DNA of 64,000 nt from Streptomyces sp. NRRL S-87 (GTDB lineage Bacteria > Actinomycetota > Actinomycetes > Streptomycetales > Streptomycetaceae), in the NCBI RefSeq assembly GCF_000719335.1, contig NZ_JOGB01000009.1, positions 62,001 through 126,000 of the forward strand, given 5' to 3'. The first letter of the stretch is position 1. Every line of letters begins with the position of its first letter. The notes under the pieces were generated by a model. It was not told the DNA's origin, ran no database searches, and saw nothing but the letters and a program-made list of their open reading frames with translations. The translations under genes and the position numbers were made by a program. Of the stretch, positions 10,570 to 17,426 are shown in pieces.

Positions 10570-10638
10570 CCCTCCTGGATACACGCTCCCGGCGCGGCCC
10601 GCCCCGAGGCGGGCCGGTACCGGAGCGGAAGGCACCCG

Positions 10639-10863
10639 CTAGTGGGGGTGCCCGGCGCGCCAGGAGTGGCAGGGGTGGAAGCCGCCGAGCCGGGGCCGGT
10701 CCCAGTGGGCCCGGCCGGATCGCCGGTGGCGGGCCGGGTGGGCGGCGTCGCCGCTCCGCGCGAGCAGCGTGACGGCCAGCAGCAGCGCGGCCAGTTCCAG
10801 CTCGTCGGGCATGCCGCGCACCACGCGCAGGTGGGGGTCCGGGAGCCGGTGGTGCCCTATCAC
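10639..10863 (-). CDS. Small hypothetical protein, coupled to its upstream neighbour
   Basis: 74 residues, GTG start behind a GAGGGGG run. A hydrophobic stretch ELELAALLLAVTLLA is followed by a His/Arg/Trp-rich tail. Nearly every codon ends in G or C, as in real genes here. The GTG overlaps the stop of the 10860-11084 gene as GTGA, the usual sign of coupling. Not recognised as any family; it could be a small membrane-associated peptide. Confidence 0.45.
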   Translation of the reverse strand: MIGHHRLPDPHLRVVRGMPDELELAALLLAVTLLARSGDAAHPARHRRSGRAHWDRPRLGGFHPCHSWRAGHPH

Positions 10864-11084
10864 CGCGCCCCCCTCAGGGGAACGGCGGCGCGCCGCGATT
10901 CCCCTTCTGCGCCGCGGGCGTCACCCGTACGGCGGACCGCGGCTCGTCGATCCGTGCCGCCGGCCCGTGGGGCTCCGGGCCGGAGGGCGGACCCCCGGTC
11001 CGGGCCCTTGGCGAAGCCTTCACGCACGGTGTCGGCGCGGGGCTGGGGCGCCGGACCCCGCCCCTGGGTCGTTGTCAGCGTCAT
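10860..11084 (-). CDS. Small basic hypothetical protein, divergent from rppA
   Basis: 74 residues, ATG at 11084 with a textbook GAGGAGG seven bases upstream. The product is Arg-, Gly- and Ala-rich with no hydrophobic helix and no recognisable domain, so it is probably disordered. It is first of a two-gene unit with the gene at 10639-10863 (GTGA overlap). The start faces rppA across about 200 bases, so the two may share a control region. Confidence 0.45.
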   Translation of the reverse strand: MTLTTTQGRGPAPQPRADTVREGFAKGPDRGSALRPGAPRAGGTDRRAAVRRTGDARGAEGESRRAAVPLRGAR

Positions 11085-11281
11085 CGGGTCCTCCTCGTGC
11101 CGTCCGGGTCGCCCGGACGAGCGCCTTTGAGCATGTCACCGGGCCCGCCGGGCGGCTCGCCGGTTCCGCCGGGCGGGTGACGGGCCGGATCGCCGCCGGT
11201 GAGCGCCGCCGTCCACTCGACGAGCGGGACGGGGAGGCGTCGGTGAGCCTGTGCGAAGGAGCGAGAGAAAGGCGCACCCTC

Positions 11282-12421
11282 ATGGCCACTCTGTGTAGAC
11301 CCGCGGTGTCCGTACCCGAGCACGTGATCACGATGGAGCAGACTCTCGAACTGGCCCGGTCCGTCCACAAGGACCACCCCCAGCTTCAACTGGCCCTGCG
11401 GCTGATCCGGAACACGGGCGTACAGAAACGGCACATCCTCCAGCCCATCGAGGAGACCCTGCGCCATCCCGGGCTCGACGCCCGCAACGCGACGTACGAG
11501 GCGGCGGCCAAGGAGCGCGTGCCCGCGGTGATCCGGGAGGCACTGGCCTCGGCCGAACTCGGGCCGGAAGACATAGATGTGATCATCTACGTGTCCTGCA
11601 CGGGCTTCATGATGCCGTCGCTGACCGCCTGGCTGATCAACACCATGGGGTTCCGCACGGACGCCCGCCAGGTCCCGATCGCGCAGCTCGGCTGCGCGGC
11701 CGGCGGTGCCGCCATCAACCGGGCGCACGACTTCTGCACGGCCTACCCGGGGTCGAACGCGCTGATCGTGGCCTGCGAGTTCTGCTCGCTGTGCTACCAG
11801 CCCACCGACCTCAGCGTCGGCAACCTGCTCTCCAACGGCCTCTTCGGCGACGGCGTCGCGGCCGCAGTGGTCCGCGGCGAGGGTGGGACGGGCGTCCAGC
11901 TGGAGCGCAACGGCTCCTACCTGGTCCCGAACACGGAGGACTGGATCGCGTACGACGTCCGCTCGACCGGCTTCCACTTCAAGCTCGACAAGCGCGTGCC
12001 CGGCACGATGGAGCCGCTCGCGCCCGCGCTGAAGGAGCTGGCCGGCCAGCACGGCTGGAGCGCCGACGCGCTGGACTTCTACATCATCCACGCGGGCGGC
12101 CCCCGGATCCTGGACGACCTCAGCAAGTACCTCGGCGTCCCCCCTGAGGCCTTCCGGTTCAGCCGGGCCACCCTGACGGAGTACGGCAACATCGCCAGTG
12201 CCGTCGTACTCGACGCCCTGCGGCGGATGTTCGACGAGGGCGGCACCGCGCCCGCGGCCCGCGGGCTGATGGCGGGCTTCGGCCCGGGCATCACGGCCGA
12301 GATGGTGCTGGGCCGCTGGACCACCTCCCACTCCCCCGGCTCGCCCGCCGCCTCCGCGGCACCGGTGACCGCCGGCGGTGTGGGAGCGACCCGCCCGGCC
12401 TTCGTGTCCAGGAGGAAGTGA
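11282..12421 (+). CDS. rppA: Type III polyketide synthase, 1,3,6,8-tetrahydroxynaphthalene synthase
   Basis: 379 residues. It condenses five malonyl-CoA into THN, the precursor of flaviolin and of the HPQ melanin of Streptomyces. The catalytic triad falls at C138 (IAQLGCAAGG), H270 (YIIHAGG) and N303 (TEYGN), the same numbers as in the S. griseus enzyme; C106 (VSCTGFM), important for starter choice and cyclisation in this group, is also kept. ATG at 11282, with GAAAGG upstream. The 3' end reaches within two bases of the P450 start, and the third gene overlaps the second, so this is a three-gene operon. Confidence 0.97.
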   Translation: MATLCRPAVSVPEHVITMEQTLELARSVHKDHPQLQLALRLIRNTGVQKRHILQPIEETLRHPGLDARNATYEAAAKERVPAVIREALASAELGPEDIDVIIYVSCTGFMMPSLTAWLINTMGFRTDARQVPIAQLGCAAGGAAINRAHDFCTAYPGSNALIVACEFCSLCYQPTDLSVGNLLSNGLFGDGVAAAVVRGEGGTGVQLERNGSYLVPNTEDWIAYDVRSTGFHFKLDKRVPGTMEPLAPALKELAGQHGWSADALDFYIIHAGGPRILDDLSKYLGVPPEAFRFSRATLTEYGNIASAVVLDALRRMFDEGGTAPAARGLMAGFGPGITAEMVLGRWTTSHSPGSPAASAAPVTAGGVGATRPAFVSRRK

Positions 12422-12423
12422 CC

Positions 12424-13641
12424 ATGCTGGAGGCGACCGCCCCTTCGGACGAACTGCGGCCGATCCGCGAATGGCCCGCCCAGCACCTGTCGGGGACCGA
12501 CTTCGACCCGGTGCTGGCGGACCTGATGCGCGAAGGCCCGGTGACCAGGATCAGACTGGACAACGGCAGCGGCTGGGCCTGGCTGTTCACCCGCTACGAG
12601 GACGTCCGGCTGATCACCAACGATCCGCGCTTCAGCCGCAAGGCCGTGGTCGCGGCCGATGTCACCCGGCTGGCGCCGCACTTCATCCCGGTGCCCGGGG
12701 CCGTCGGGTTCGAGGACCCGCCCGACCACACCCGGCTGCGCAGGGCGGTCGCCCCCGCCTTCACCACCCGCGGGGTGGACTCCCTGCGCGAGAAGGCGCG
12801 GGGCATGCTCGACGAGCTGGTGGACGGGCTGCTCGCGGACGGCCCACCGGCGGACCTGACGGAGCGGCTGCTCGCACCCTTCCCGCTCGCCGTCGTGTGC
12901 GAGCTGATGGGCGTTCCGGCCGAGGACCGCGGCAGGGTCCACGAGTGGACGGCCCTGATCCTCTCCTCCACCGCCGGCGTCGAGCGCAGCGAGGAGGCCA
13001 AGCAGCGGATGTGCGGCTACTTCGAGGCCGCGCTGCGCGAGCGCGGCAGCGCGGGCGGTGAGGGCGTCATCGGGCTGCTGAGCCAGGCGGTGGCCGCCGG
13101 CGAGGTCGCCGAGGCGGAGGCGGTGGGCGTGGCCCTCCTGCTCCAGATCGGCGGTGAGGCCGTCACCAACAACACCGGCAACATGCTCTACCTGCTGCTG
13201 AGCCGGCCCGGCCTGTGGGAGCGGCTGCGCGCCGAGCCCGCACTGCGCCCGACCGCCATCGACGAGCTGCTGCGCTACATCCCGCACCGCAATTCGGTGG
13301 GGCTGTCGCGCATCGCGATGGAGGACATGACCATCGCCGGCCAGCACATCCGCGCGGGTGAGGCGGTGTACGTCTCCTACCTCGCGGCCAACCGGGACCC
13401 CGAGGTGTTCCCCGACCCCGACGAGCTGCACCTGGACCGCAGCCCCAACCCGCACGTCGCGTTCGGGTACGGGCCGCACTTCTGCCCCGGCAACCTGCTG
13501 GCCCGGCTCGAACAGGAGCTGATGGTCGGGGCGTTGCTGGAGCGGATGCCAGATCTGCGGCTGGCGGTCGCGGAGGACGAGCTGAGTTGGCGGCCAGGGG
13601 CGCTGATCCGCGGCCCCGAGGCGCTGCCGGTGGTGTGGTGA
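12424..13641 (+). CDS. Cytochrome P450, CYP158A type (flaviolin/THN coupling)
   Basis: 405 residues; ATG at 12424 has AGGAGG seven bases upstream, inside the end of rppA. The haem loop is FGYGPHFCPGN with ligand C354; the ExxR is ELLR in the K helix. The I helix reads LLLQIGGEAVTNN, lacking the usual acid-alcohol pair, a known feature of the CYP158A enzymes that oxidatively couple flaviolin or THN. Its place between rppA and a cupin oxidase fits polymer-pigment formation. P450-mel of S. griseus and CYP158A2 of S. coelicolor are the expected relatives. Confidence 0.93.
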   Translation: MLEATAPSDELRPIREWPAQHLSGTDFDPVLADLMREGPVTRIRLDNGSGWAWLFTRYEDVRLITNDPRFSRKAVVAADVTRLAPHFIPVPGAVGFEDPPDHTRLRRAVAPAFTTRGVDSLREKARGMLDELVDGLLADGPPADLTERLLAPFPLAVVCELMGVPAEDRGRVHEWTALILSSTAGVERSEEAKQRMCGYFEAALRERGSAGGEGVIGLLSQAVAAGEVAEAEAVGVALLLQIGGEAVTNNTGNMLYLLLSRPGLWERLRAEPALRPTAIDELLRYIPHRNSVGLSRIAMEDMTIAGQHIRAGEAVYVSYLAANRDPEVFPDPDELHLDRSPNPHVAFGYGPHFCPGNLLARLEQELMVGALLERMPDLRLAVAEDELSWRPGALIRGPEALPVVW

Positions 13642-14156
13642 GCGGCCTGCTCGTGCCGCCGGGGCACGGCCGCAACCTGCGCTCGACGGCGCACCACGTC
13701 ACCTTCAAGGTGACCGGCGAGCACTCACGGGTGTCGTCGAGCTTCGAGGTGGTGGTGCCGCCCGGGTTCGACGTCGGCGCCCACGTCCACACGCGCAGCG
13801 AGGAGTTGTTCTACGTCCTGGACGGCGAGCTGGAGGTGATGGCGTTCGAGCCGCGGGTGCGCGAGGGCGGCGACTGGCGGCTGTGGGACTCGCGCGACGG
13901 CCGGCGGCCGGTGCGGGCGGAGCCGGGCACGGTGATCGTGGTTCCGCCGGGCTGTCCGCACGCCTTCGCCAACCGCTCGGACACACCGGCGCGGATGTTC
14001 TTCCAGGCATCGCCGCCGCCCGACCACGAGCGCTATTTCGAGGAGCTGTTCGAGATCCTGGAGGCGCCGGGGCAGATCGACCACGAGGCGATCGAGTCCC
14101 TGCGGCGGCGCTACGACATCGAGCAGCTGACGCCGATGCGCCACCACCGGGCCTGA
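13638..14156 (+). CDS. Cupin quinone-forming monooxygenase (MomA-like), THN to flaviolin
   Basis: 172 residues; its GTG overlaps the P450 stop (GTGA), so it is coupled. Both cupin motifs are intact: GAHVHTRSEELFYVLDG (H49, H51, E55) and GTVIVVPPGCPHAFAN (H108). Small cupins next to rppA are known to oxidise THN to flaviolin, so the operon order gives a plausible route THN, flaviolin, coupled pigment. The assignment rests on position and the cupin fold. The final 40 residues are a helical extension. Confidence 0.82.
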   Translation: MSGLLVPPGHGRNLRSTAHHVTFKVTGEHSRVSSSFEVVVPPGFDVGAHVHTRSEELFYVLDGELEVMAFEPRVREGGDWRLWDSRDGRRPVRAEPGTVIVVPPGCPHAFANRSDTPARMFFQASPPPDHERYFEELFEILEAPGQIDHEAIESLRRRYDIEQLTPMRHHRA

Positions 14157-14203
14157 GGCGGGGCCGGTCGTACGGCGACCGTCGCGCCCTTCCCGCCTCC
14201 GAC

Positions 14204-14232
14204 GCCCCGCCCTGCCTCCCGCCGGGCGGGGC
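14204..14232. terminator. Terminator after the melanin operon
   Basis: GCCCCGCCC (14204-14212) pairs with GGGCGGGGC (14224-14232). A GGGTC-type simple repeat follows at about 14276-14330. Confidence 0.65.
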
Positions 14233-14331
14233 GCGGTGCTGCGGGGCCGGCCGCGCGACCGCGGCGTCCGGGTCAGGGCGGGTCGCGTCGGGTCGGGTCG
14301 CGTCGGGTTGGGTCAGGTCAGGTCGGCGGGT

Positions 14332-14721
14332 TCAGCGGCGGCGGCCCGGGACGCCGGAGCTCACGAGGAGGGCGTCGCCGACCAGGCGGACGCCGCGGGC
14401 GAGCCGGCCCAGCTGCTCCAGCTCGACGGCGTACATGCGGATGGTGTTCTCGATGACGGCGTCCACGACGCCCAGGGCGGGCAGCTCCACGCGGCTGGTC
14501 TCCAGGGCCACCCGGATCGCCCGCATCTCGTGCTGGAGCTGGAGCTGGGCGTGGCGGGCGAGGAGCACGTGGTGGCGGGTGAGGGTCGAGTAGCCGGCGT
14601 ACCGGGCGGGCAGCAGGTCCCGCAGCCAGCGGGTCGCCGTGCGCTCCCAGTCGTGGGTGCCCGGGGCCTTGACCTGACACGGCCAGTCCGGGCTGAGCGA
14701 GGTGAGGACCATCTGAGGCAT
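14332..14721 (-). CDS. Hypothetical helical protein
   Basis: 129 residues from an ATG at 14721, with GGAAG upstream. No family recognised. It is mostly helical, with Arg-, Leu- and His-rich segments (TLTRHHVLLARHAQLQL, then AIRVALETSRVELPALGV), no signal peptide and no membrane helix. It converges on the melanin operon. The start lies 332 bases from the RpiR gene and an AT-rich promoter-like stretch lies in between. Confidence 0.65.
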   Translation of the reverse strand: MPQMVLTSLSPDWPCQVKAPGTHDWERTATRWLRDLLPARYAGYSTLTRHHVLLARHAQLQLQHEMRAIRVALETSRVELPALGVVDAVIENTIRMYAVELEQLGRLARGVRLVGDALLVSSGVPGRRR

Positions 14722-15053
14722 TCGCGTAGCTTCCAAGAGGGGTGCCGAACTCTGATCGAGAGGGGGCGGCGGCCCCGACCCAGGGGTCGGTCGGGGCCAC
14801 CGATGAGCGCTCTGCCGGATGCGGGAGCCGGATGGAACGCCGCGCGGACGGCGCGAGGAGGGAGCGTCGCCGTGGGGCGTTCCGGAGGCCGATAGGGGGC
14901 GGCCTCCTGGCATCGGATGATCCGAGCGCCGATGAGCAGTAAATATATATACCGTCGAGTACGCAAGAGTATGAAAAATTTCATGCACATCTCGGACATG
15001 AAAATACGCCCGCGCCGCCAGGGTCCGGCAGGGCGAATCCGGCCTTTCAGGGC
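14722..15053. other. 332-base gap with an unusually AT-rich patch
   Basis: The part nearest the hypothetical gene is ordinary GC-rich leader. At 14938-15005 the sequence turns strongly AT-rich (ATATATAT, GAAAAATTTC), rare in this window, and holds the palindrome listed at 14971-14984. A TATATA at the centre could be a -10 box for the minus-strand gene. A 28-codon frame starts at 14971 without a ribosome site. Confidence 0.5.
14971..14984. promoter_or_regulatory. ATGAAA/TTTCAT palindrome, possible RpiR operator
   Basis: ATGAAA-AA-TTTCAT, with a further ATGAAA half-site at 14998-15003. The neighbouring regulator is RpiR-type; whether it binds here is inference. Confidence 0.35.
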
Positions 15054-15971
15054 CTAGAGGAAGAAGTTGTGCTGGTCAGCGACCTGCTCGTAGCTTTCCA
15101 GCCGAGCCTGCGTCCGCTCGGGGTCGGCGTCCACCATCGCCTGCAGCAGGGCCGCGGCGAGCATGCCGGGGGCCGCGTACGAGTCGAAGACCAGCCGGGA
15201 ACCGGTGCCGGCGGTCAGCACCGCGTCCGCCTCGTCGACCAGCGGCCCGAGGGTGAGGTCGGTGATCAGCGCGACCTTGAGCCCGGTGCGGCGGGCCGCG
15301 CGCAGGGCAGCCAGGGTCTCGTGCGCGTGCCGGGGCATGGCGAAGGCCAGCACCCAGGTCCCCCCGGCGGAGCGGGACTGCAGCAGGGCGTCGTAGGCGA
15401 CGCTGCCGCCGCGGGTGACGACGCGGACGTCGGGATGGATGCGGCGGGCGGCGTACGCGAAGTACTCGGCGAGCGAGACCGAGATGCGCAGGCCCAGCAC
15501 GGTCAGGGGCTTCGAGCGGGCCAGCTCGCGGCCGATGTCGAGCACCTGGTCGGTGTCGGCCAGTACCCGGCGCAGGTTCTCCAGGTTGTCGATCTCGGCG
15601 TCGACGGCCGCCTGGAGCTCGTTGCGGCGGAGCTCCTCGCGGGTCTCGGGCGTGCCGGCCACGGCACTGAGGGCCATCGGCTGGAGCACCTCGCGCAGGG
15701 CGGGGTAGCCGCTGAAACCGAGGGCGGTGGCGAACCGGGTCACGGACGGCTGGCTGACCCCGACGCGCTCGGCGAGCTCGGTGATGGAGAGGAACGCGGC
15801 CTCGGTGAGGTGGTCGATGAGGTACTGCGCGATACGCCGCTGACCCGGCGAAAGGCTGTGCCCGTCGAACAACGCACGCACGCGGTCGGCAGGGGCGCGC
15901 TCGTGTTCCGGCGGATCCCCGCCGGGCGTGATCGCGGCCGCCTGTGCGCGTGCCTGCTGATCGGTTGGCAC
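15054..15971 (-). CDS. MurR/RpiR-family regulator with SIS domain
   Basis: 305 residues, GTG at 15971 with GGAGG seven bases upstream. An N-terminal RpiR helix-turn-helix (about 30-105) contains SITELAERVGVSQPSVTRFATALGFSG. The C-terminal SIS domain (about 125-260) starts VLDIGRELARSKPLTVLGL and has the sugar-phosphate site region AFAMPRHAHETLAALRAARR. Such proteins sense phosphorylated amino sugars or sugars. No sugar gene is adjacent, so the regulon is unclear; the AT-rich palindrome past its 3' end is one candidate target. Confidence 0.9.
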   Translation of the reverse strand: MPTDQQARAQAAAITPGGDPPEHERAPADRVRALFDGHSLSPGQRRIAQYLIDHLTEAAFLSITELAERVGVSQPSVTRFATALGFSGYPALREVLQPMALSAVAGTPETREELRRNELQAAVDAEIDNLENLRRVLADTDQVLDIGRELARSKPLTVLGLRISVSLAEYFAYAARRIHPDVRVVTRGGSVAYDALLQSRSAGGTWVLAFAMPRHAHETLAALRAARRTGLKVALITDLTLGPLVDEADAVLTAGTGSRLVFDSYAAPGMLAAALLQAMVDADPERTQARLESYEQVADQHNFFL

Positions 15972-16300
15972 CGGTGGGCCTCCTTCTCATCCCCGCGCGC
16001 TCGCGTTCAAACATAGCTCACGACCTGCGGAAGAACGCGGCCCGACGGCCCGGTTCGCGCGCAGCTGAGGGGTGGGGCGCACGTGCCTTCAGGGGTGGTA
16101 GTGGCCAGGGGTACGGGTCGCGAACGAAGATCACTCAATTGGGTTGTTATCGGGCCGCGTCAAAGGGGAAGGGCATTCGACCCTGCCATGATCGACCGGC
16201 CGACACGCGCCCCTCGGCGCCCCCCGCGCACCACCCCTCCCCCCGAGCGGGCGCTCCGCGCTGCCCGCCGCCCGGGGATCCCCCCGCACCAAGGAGCACC
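15972..16300. other. 329-base gap between divergent RpiR and channel genes
   Basis: It must hold two promoters. The stretch AATTGGGTTGTTATCGGG near 16137-16155 is the most AT-rich part and may be the channel promoter. No gene, no clear repeat. Confidence 0.5.
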
Positions 16301-17218
16301 ATGACGGTCCCGAAGCCGGCCGGCCTCGGCCGCACGCGACTGGCCGCCCGCTGCCGCACGATCACCGAGGACCCGGCCTTCGGCGCCGTCGTCTTCACCG
16401 TGATCCTCTTCAACGCCGCCCTGCTGGGGGCGGAGACGTACAGCGGACTCGTCACGGCGTACGAGCCGGCGCTGCGGGCGGCCGAACGGTGCTGCCTGGC
16501 GGTCTTCGCACTGGAGATGCTGGTGCGCATGGGCGCCCACGCCGACCGGCCAAAAGCTTTCTTCCGGGACCCGTGGAACCTGTTCGACCTGGCGGTGGTG
16601 CTGTCCGCGTTCGTGCCGCTGATCCGCGAGAACACCACCGTGCTGCGACTGCTGCGGCTCGCCCGCGTGCTGCGCACGGCGCGGTTCCTGCCGCAGCTGC
16701 GGGTGCTGTTGATCGCGGTGGGGCGCAGCCTGCCGGGCACGCTGAGCTTCCTCTTCGTGGGCGCGCTGGTGCTGTACGTGTACGCGATGGTCGGCTGGGT
16801 CTGCTTCGCCGGACCCGACCCGGCGCACTACGGGTCCATCGGCCGGGCCGCCCTGACGCTGTTTCTGCTCACCACGCTCGACGGTCTGGGCGACGCGGTG
16901 CACGCCGGGCTGGAGATCTCGCGGCTGTCCCTCTTCTACTACGCGTCCTTCGTGCTGCTGGCGTCCTTCGTGCTGGTGAACGTCCTCATCGGCGTCGTAC
17001 TCAACTCCCTCGACGAAGCACGGGAGTTGGAGGCGGAGGCGAACCGGGCCGAGGAGGCGCGGCGGCGGGGCGCGGCGGCCGTGGCGGACCCCGACGAACT
17101 GCACGCCCGCATCGCGGCGGCCCGCCGCACCCTCGACGACCTCGAGGCGGCCCTCGCCTCCACGCCCGCCTCCCCGCCGGCGGCCCGCCCCCTGGAGACC
17201 TCGGGAGCCCGGGGCTGA
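16301..17218 (+). CDS. Single-domain voltage-gated cation channel (NaChBac type)
   Basis: 305 residues, ATG behind AAGGAG. Six helices: S1 near 28-45, S2 60-76, S3 92-108, S4 113-130, S5 145-168, S6 210-235. S4 has arginines at every third place (R116, R119, R122, R125, R128 in VLRLLRLARVLRTARFL). The pore filter sits at TTLDGLGD (191-198) where NaChBac has TLESWAS: Asp replaces Glu, the Trp is missing and a second Asp follows, so ion selectivity may differ. The C-terminal coiled coil (about 238-285) suits a tetramer bundle. Confidence 0.87.
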   Translation: MTVPKPAGLGRTRLAARCRTITEDPAFGAVVFTVILFNAALLGAETYSGLVTAYEPALRAAERCCLAVFALEMLVRMGAHADRPKAFFRDPWNLFDLAVVLSAFVPLIRENTTVLRLLRLARVLRTARFLPQLRVLLIAVGRSLPGTLSFLFVGALVLYVYAMVGWVCFAGPDPAHYGSIGRAALTLFLLTTLDGLGDAVHAGLEISRLSLFYYASFVLLASFVLVNVLIGVVLNSLDEARELEAEANRAEEARRRGAAAVADPDELHARIAAARRTLDDLEAALASTPASPPAARPLETSGARG

Positions 17219-17426
17219 CGCCCCCTCACCTGCAGCCGGACGCCGGCGAGGCGCGTTCTTCGGACGGAGCGGGTTCCGTGCCCGGTCGCGGCGCCTTGCG
17301 CGGCCGAGGCGGTCGCTCCCTGCCGGTGACGCGCAGCACAAGATCATGCGGCCCGGAACCCGGGGGCCGTTGCGGACGTCTTGCAGGTCGCACGAGTGTG
17401 GGACGGCGAACGAGGCGGCGCGAGAG

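Noticed and set aside
14276..14330. GGGTC-type repeats as a possible array
   Set aside because: Units are short, imperfect and without spacers; simple sequence in GC-rich DNA.
14971..15055. 28-codon plus-strand frame beginning ATGAAAAATTTC
   Set aside because: No ribosome site, basic tail with no known relative, and the start lies in a palindrome that is better explained as regulatory DNA. Kept only as a finding.
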